A DNA stretch of 22,552 bases from OCS116 cluster bacterium (GTDB taxonomy: Bacteria; Pseudomonadota; Alphaproteobacteria; Rhizobiales; OSC116), in the NCBI GenBank assembly GCA_002402005.2, contig NVUS02000246.1:1-22552 (forward strand), read 5' to 3'. The notes under the pieces are model-generated. The model was not told the DNA's origin, did no database searches, and saw nothing but the letters and a program-made list of their open reading frames with translations. The position numbers and the translations under genes are program-made. Positions 22,004 through 22,552 of the stretch are shown here, one piece after another; position 1 is the stretch's first letter; the number at the start of each line of letters is the position of its first letter.

Positions 22004-22552
22004 AGCAAAAATGTGCTGGCCAAGCTTAGGAAGGCGATGAAACCAACCACATCGGTAACTGTGGTTAGAAATACTGAGGATGCCAAAGCCGGATCAGCGC
22101 CAAGTTTTTCGAGCCCAACCGGGATGAGAATACCAGCCAAAGCGGCAACCACCATATTCAAAACCATCGCCACCAAAATAACCACTGCCAAACCGAGCGA
22201 GCCGAACCAAAAATAAGTAACCACACCAATGATGACGGCGAATAGCACACCATTAATGCAACCAACCAGCAATTCTCTGGTCACCACGCGCAGCATATTA
22301 TAGGCTGTCAATTCTCGGGTGGCGATGGCGCGCACCGCCACTGTCATGGTCTGCGTGCCAGCATTGCCACCCATAGAGGCAACAATCGGCATCAGCACCG
22401 CCAGTGACACCATTTGCTCTATAGTTGTATCAAACATGCCGATGACCACCGAGGCAATGATGGCGGTTAGCAAATTCACAAACAGCCAAACAAACCGCGC
22501 CTTACTGGTCCTAATCACCTTGTCAGACAAAGATTCATCGGCACTCACGCCG
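22000..22552 (-). CDS. mgtE: Magnesium transporter MgtE, C-terminal part (cut by window end)
   Basis: The reading frame runs open to the window edge, so only the last 184 or so codons are seen; full MgtE is about 450 residues, with N-terminal N and CBS domains that would lie beyond 22552. The visible part is the membrane pore domain: RFVWLFVNLLTAIIASVVIG as the first helix, then the MgtE hallmark PIVASMGGNAGTQTMTV, where GNAGTQ lines the magnesium pore, and four further helices ending in a short C-terminus. Nothing suggests a frameshift. A GTG at 22548 is only an internal codon, not the start. Confidence 0.93.
   Translation of the reverse strand, partial: GVSADESLSDKVIRTSKARFVWLFVNLLTAIIASVVIGMFDTTIEQMVSLAVLMPIVASMGGNAGTQTMTVAVRAIATRELTAYNMLRVVTRELLVGCINGVLFAVIIGVVTYFWFGSLGLAVVILVAMVLNMVVAALAGILIPVGLEKLGADPALASSVFLTTVTDVVGFIAFLSLASTFLL

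Overview
The window looks like the chromosome of a moderately AT-rich alphaproteobacterium, most likely Hyphomicrobiales-like. The evidence is a set of lineage-typical families: a MipZ-type division ATPase, DUF1489, DUF3126 beside cysE, a DUF6949-like membrane protein, an NDUFS6-like CHCC zinc finger, clpS-clpA next to a SPOR-domain D-Ala-D-Ala carboxypeptidase, and a BigR/SqrR-type ArsR regulator with a persulfide dioxygenase. The species cannot be named from the sequence alone. Families were recognised by eye from motifs; no database search was run.

Positions 1 to about 5048 are the right end of an integrated phage or phage-like island. It reads, on the + strand: a DUF2303 (YfdQ-like) protein; a short protein built around eight nearly identical CSFAEx hexapeptides; an unrecognised acidic protein; a Dam-type adenine methylase; a small protein with a Cys4 motif and a GRGGWD phage motif; and a 59-residue ORF. 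A convergent tyrosine recombinase follows on the - strand. The island abuts the 3' end of a tRNA-Glu(UUC) gene (5049-5123, - strand), the usual integration target for such enzymes. The rest of the element lies left of the window. Its + strand is clearly richer in C than G, unlike the sampled chromosomal genes to the right.

Positions 5049 to 22552 are ordinary core chromosome. On the - strand are recJ with a gamma-carbonic-anhydrase-like gene and a DUF6949-like membrane protein; DUF3126 and cysE; and an alpha/beta hydrolase. On the + strand follow a zinc-finger protein, an FAD monooxygenase and a HIT protein. Then come clpS-clpA (-), a secreted D-Ala-D-Ala carboxypeptidase with SPOR domain (+), mipZ and DUF1489 (-), a divergent sulfur-detoxification locus, a dipeptidase (-), an EamA transporter (+) and the C-terminal part of an MgtE magnesium transporter (-), cut by the window end.

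The sulfur locus is a coherent unit. A persulfide dioxygenase-like MBL enzyme (-) faces a membrane-anchored rhodanese and an ArsR-type regulator with two cysteines (+). Between them lie two overlapping head-to-head promoters, each with a TTGACT -35 box and a 17-bp spacer, covered by two tandem ATTAG-N6-CTAAW operators.

The most unusual structure is the hexapeptide gene. Its eight 18-bp units differ only at one base, in the same position of each unit, and are arranged as a 72-bp duplication. A hairpin just before the start codon carries an arm complementary to the repeat unit.
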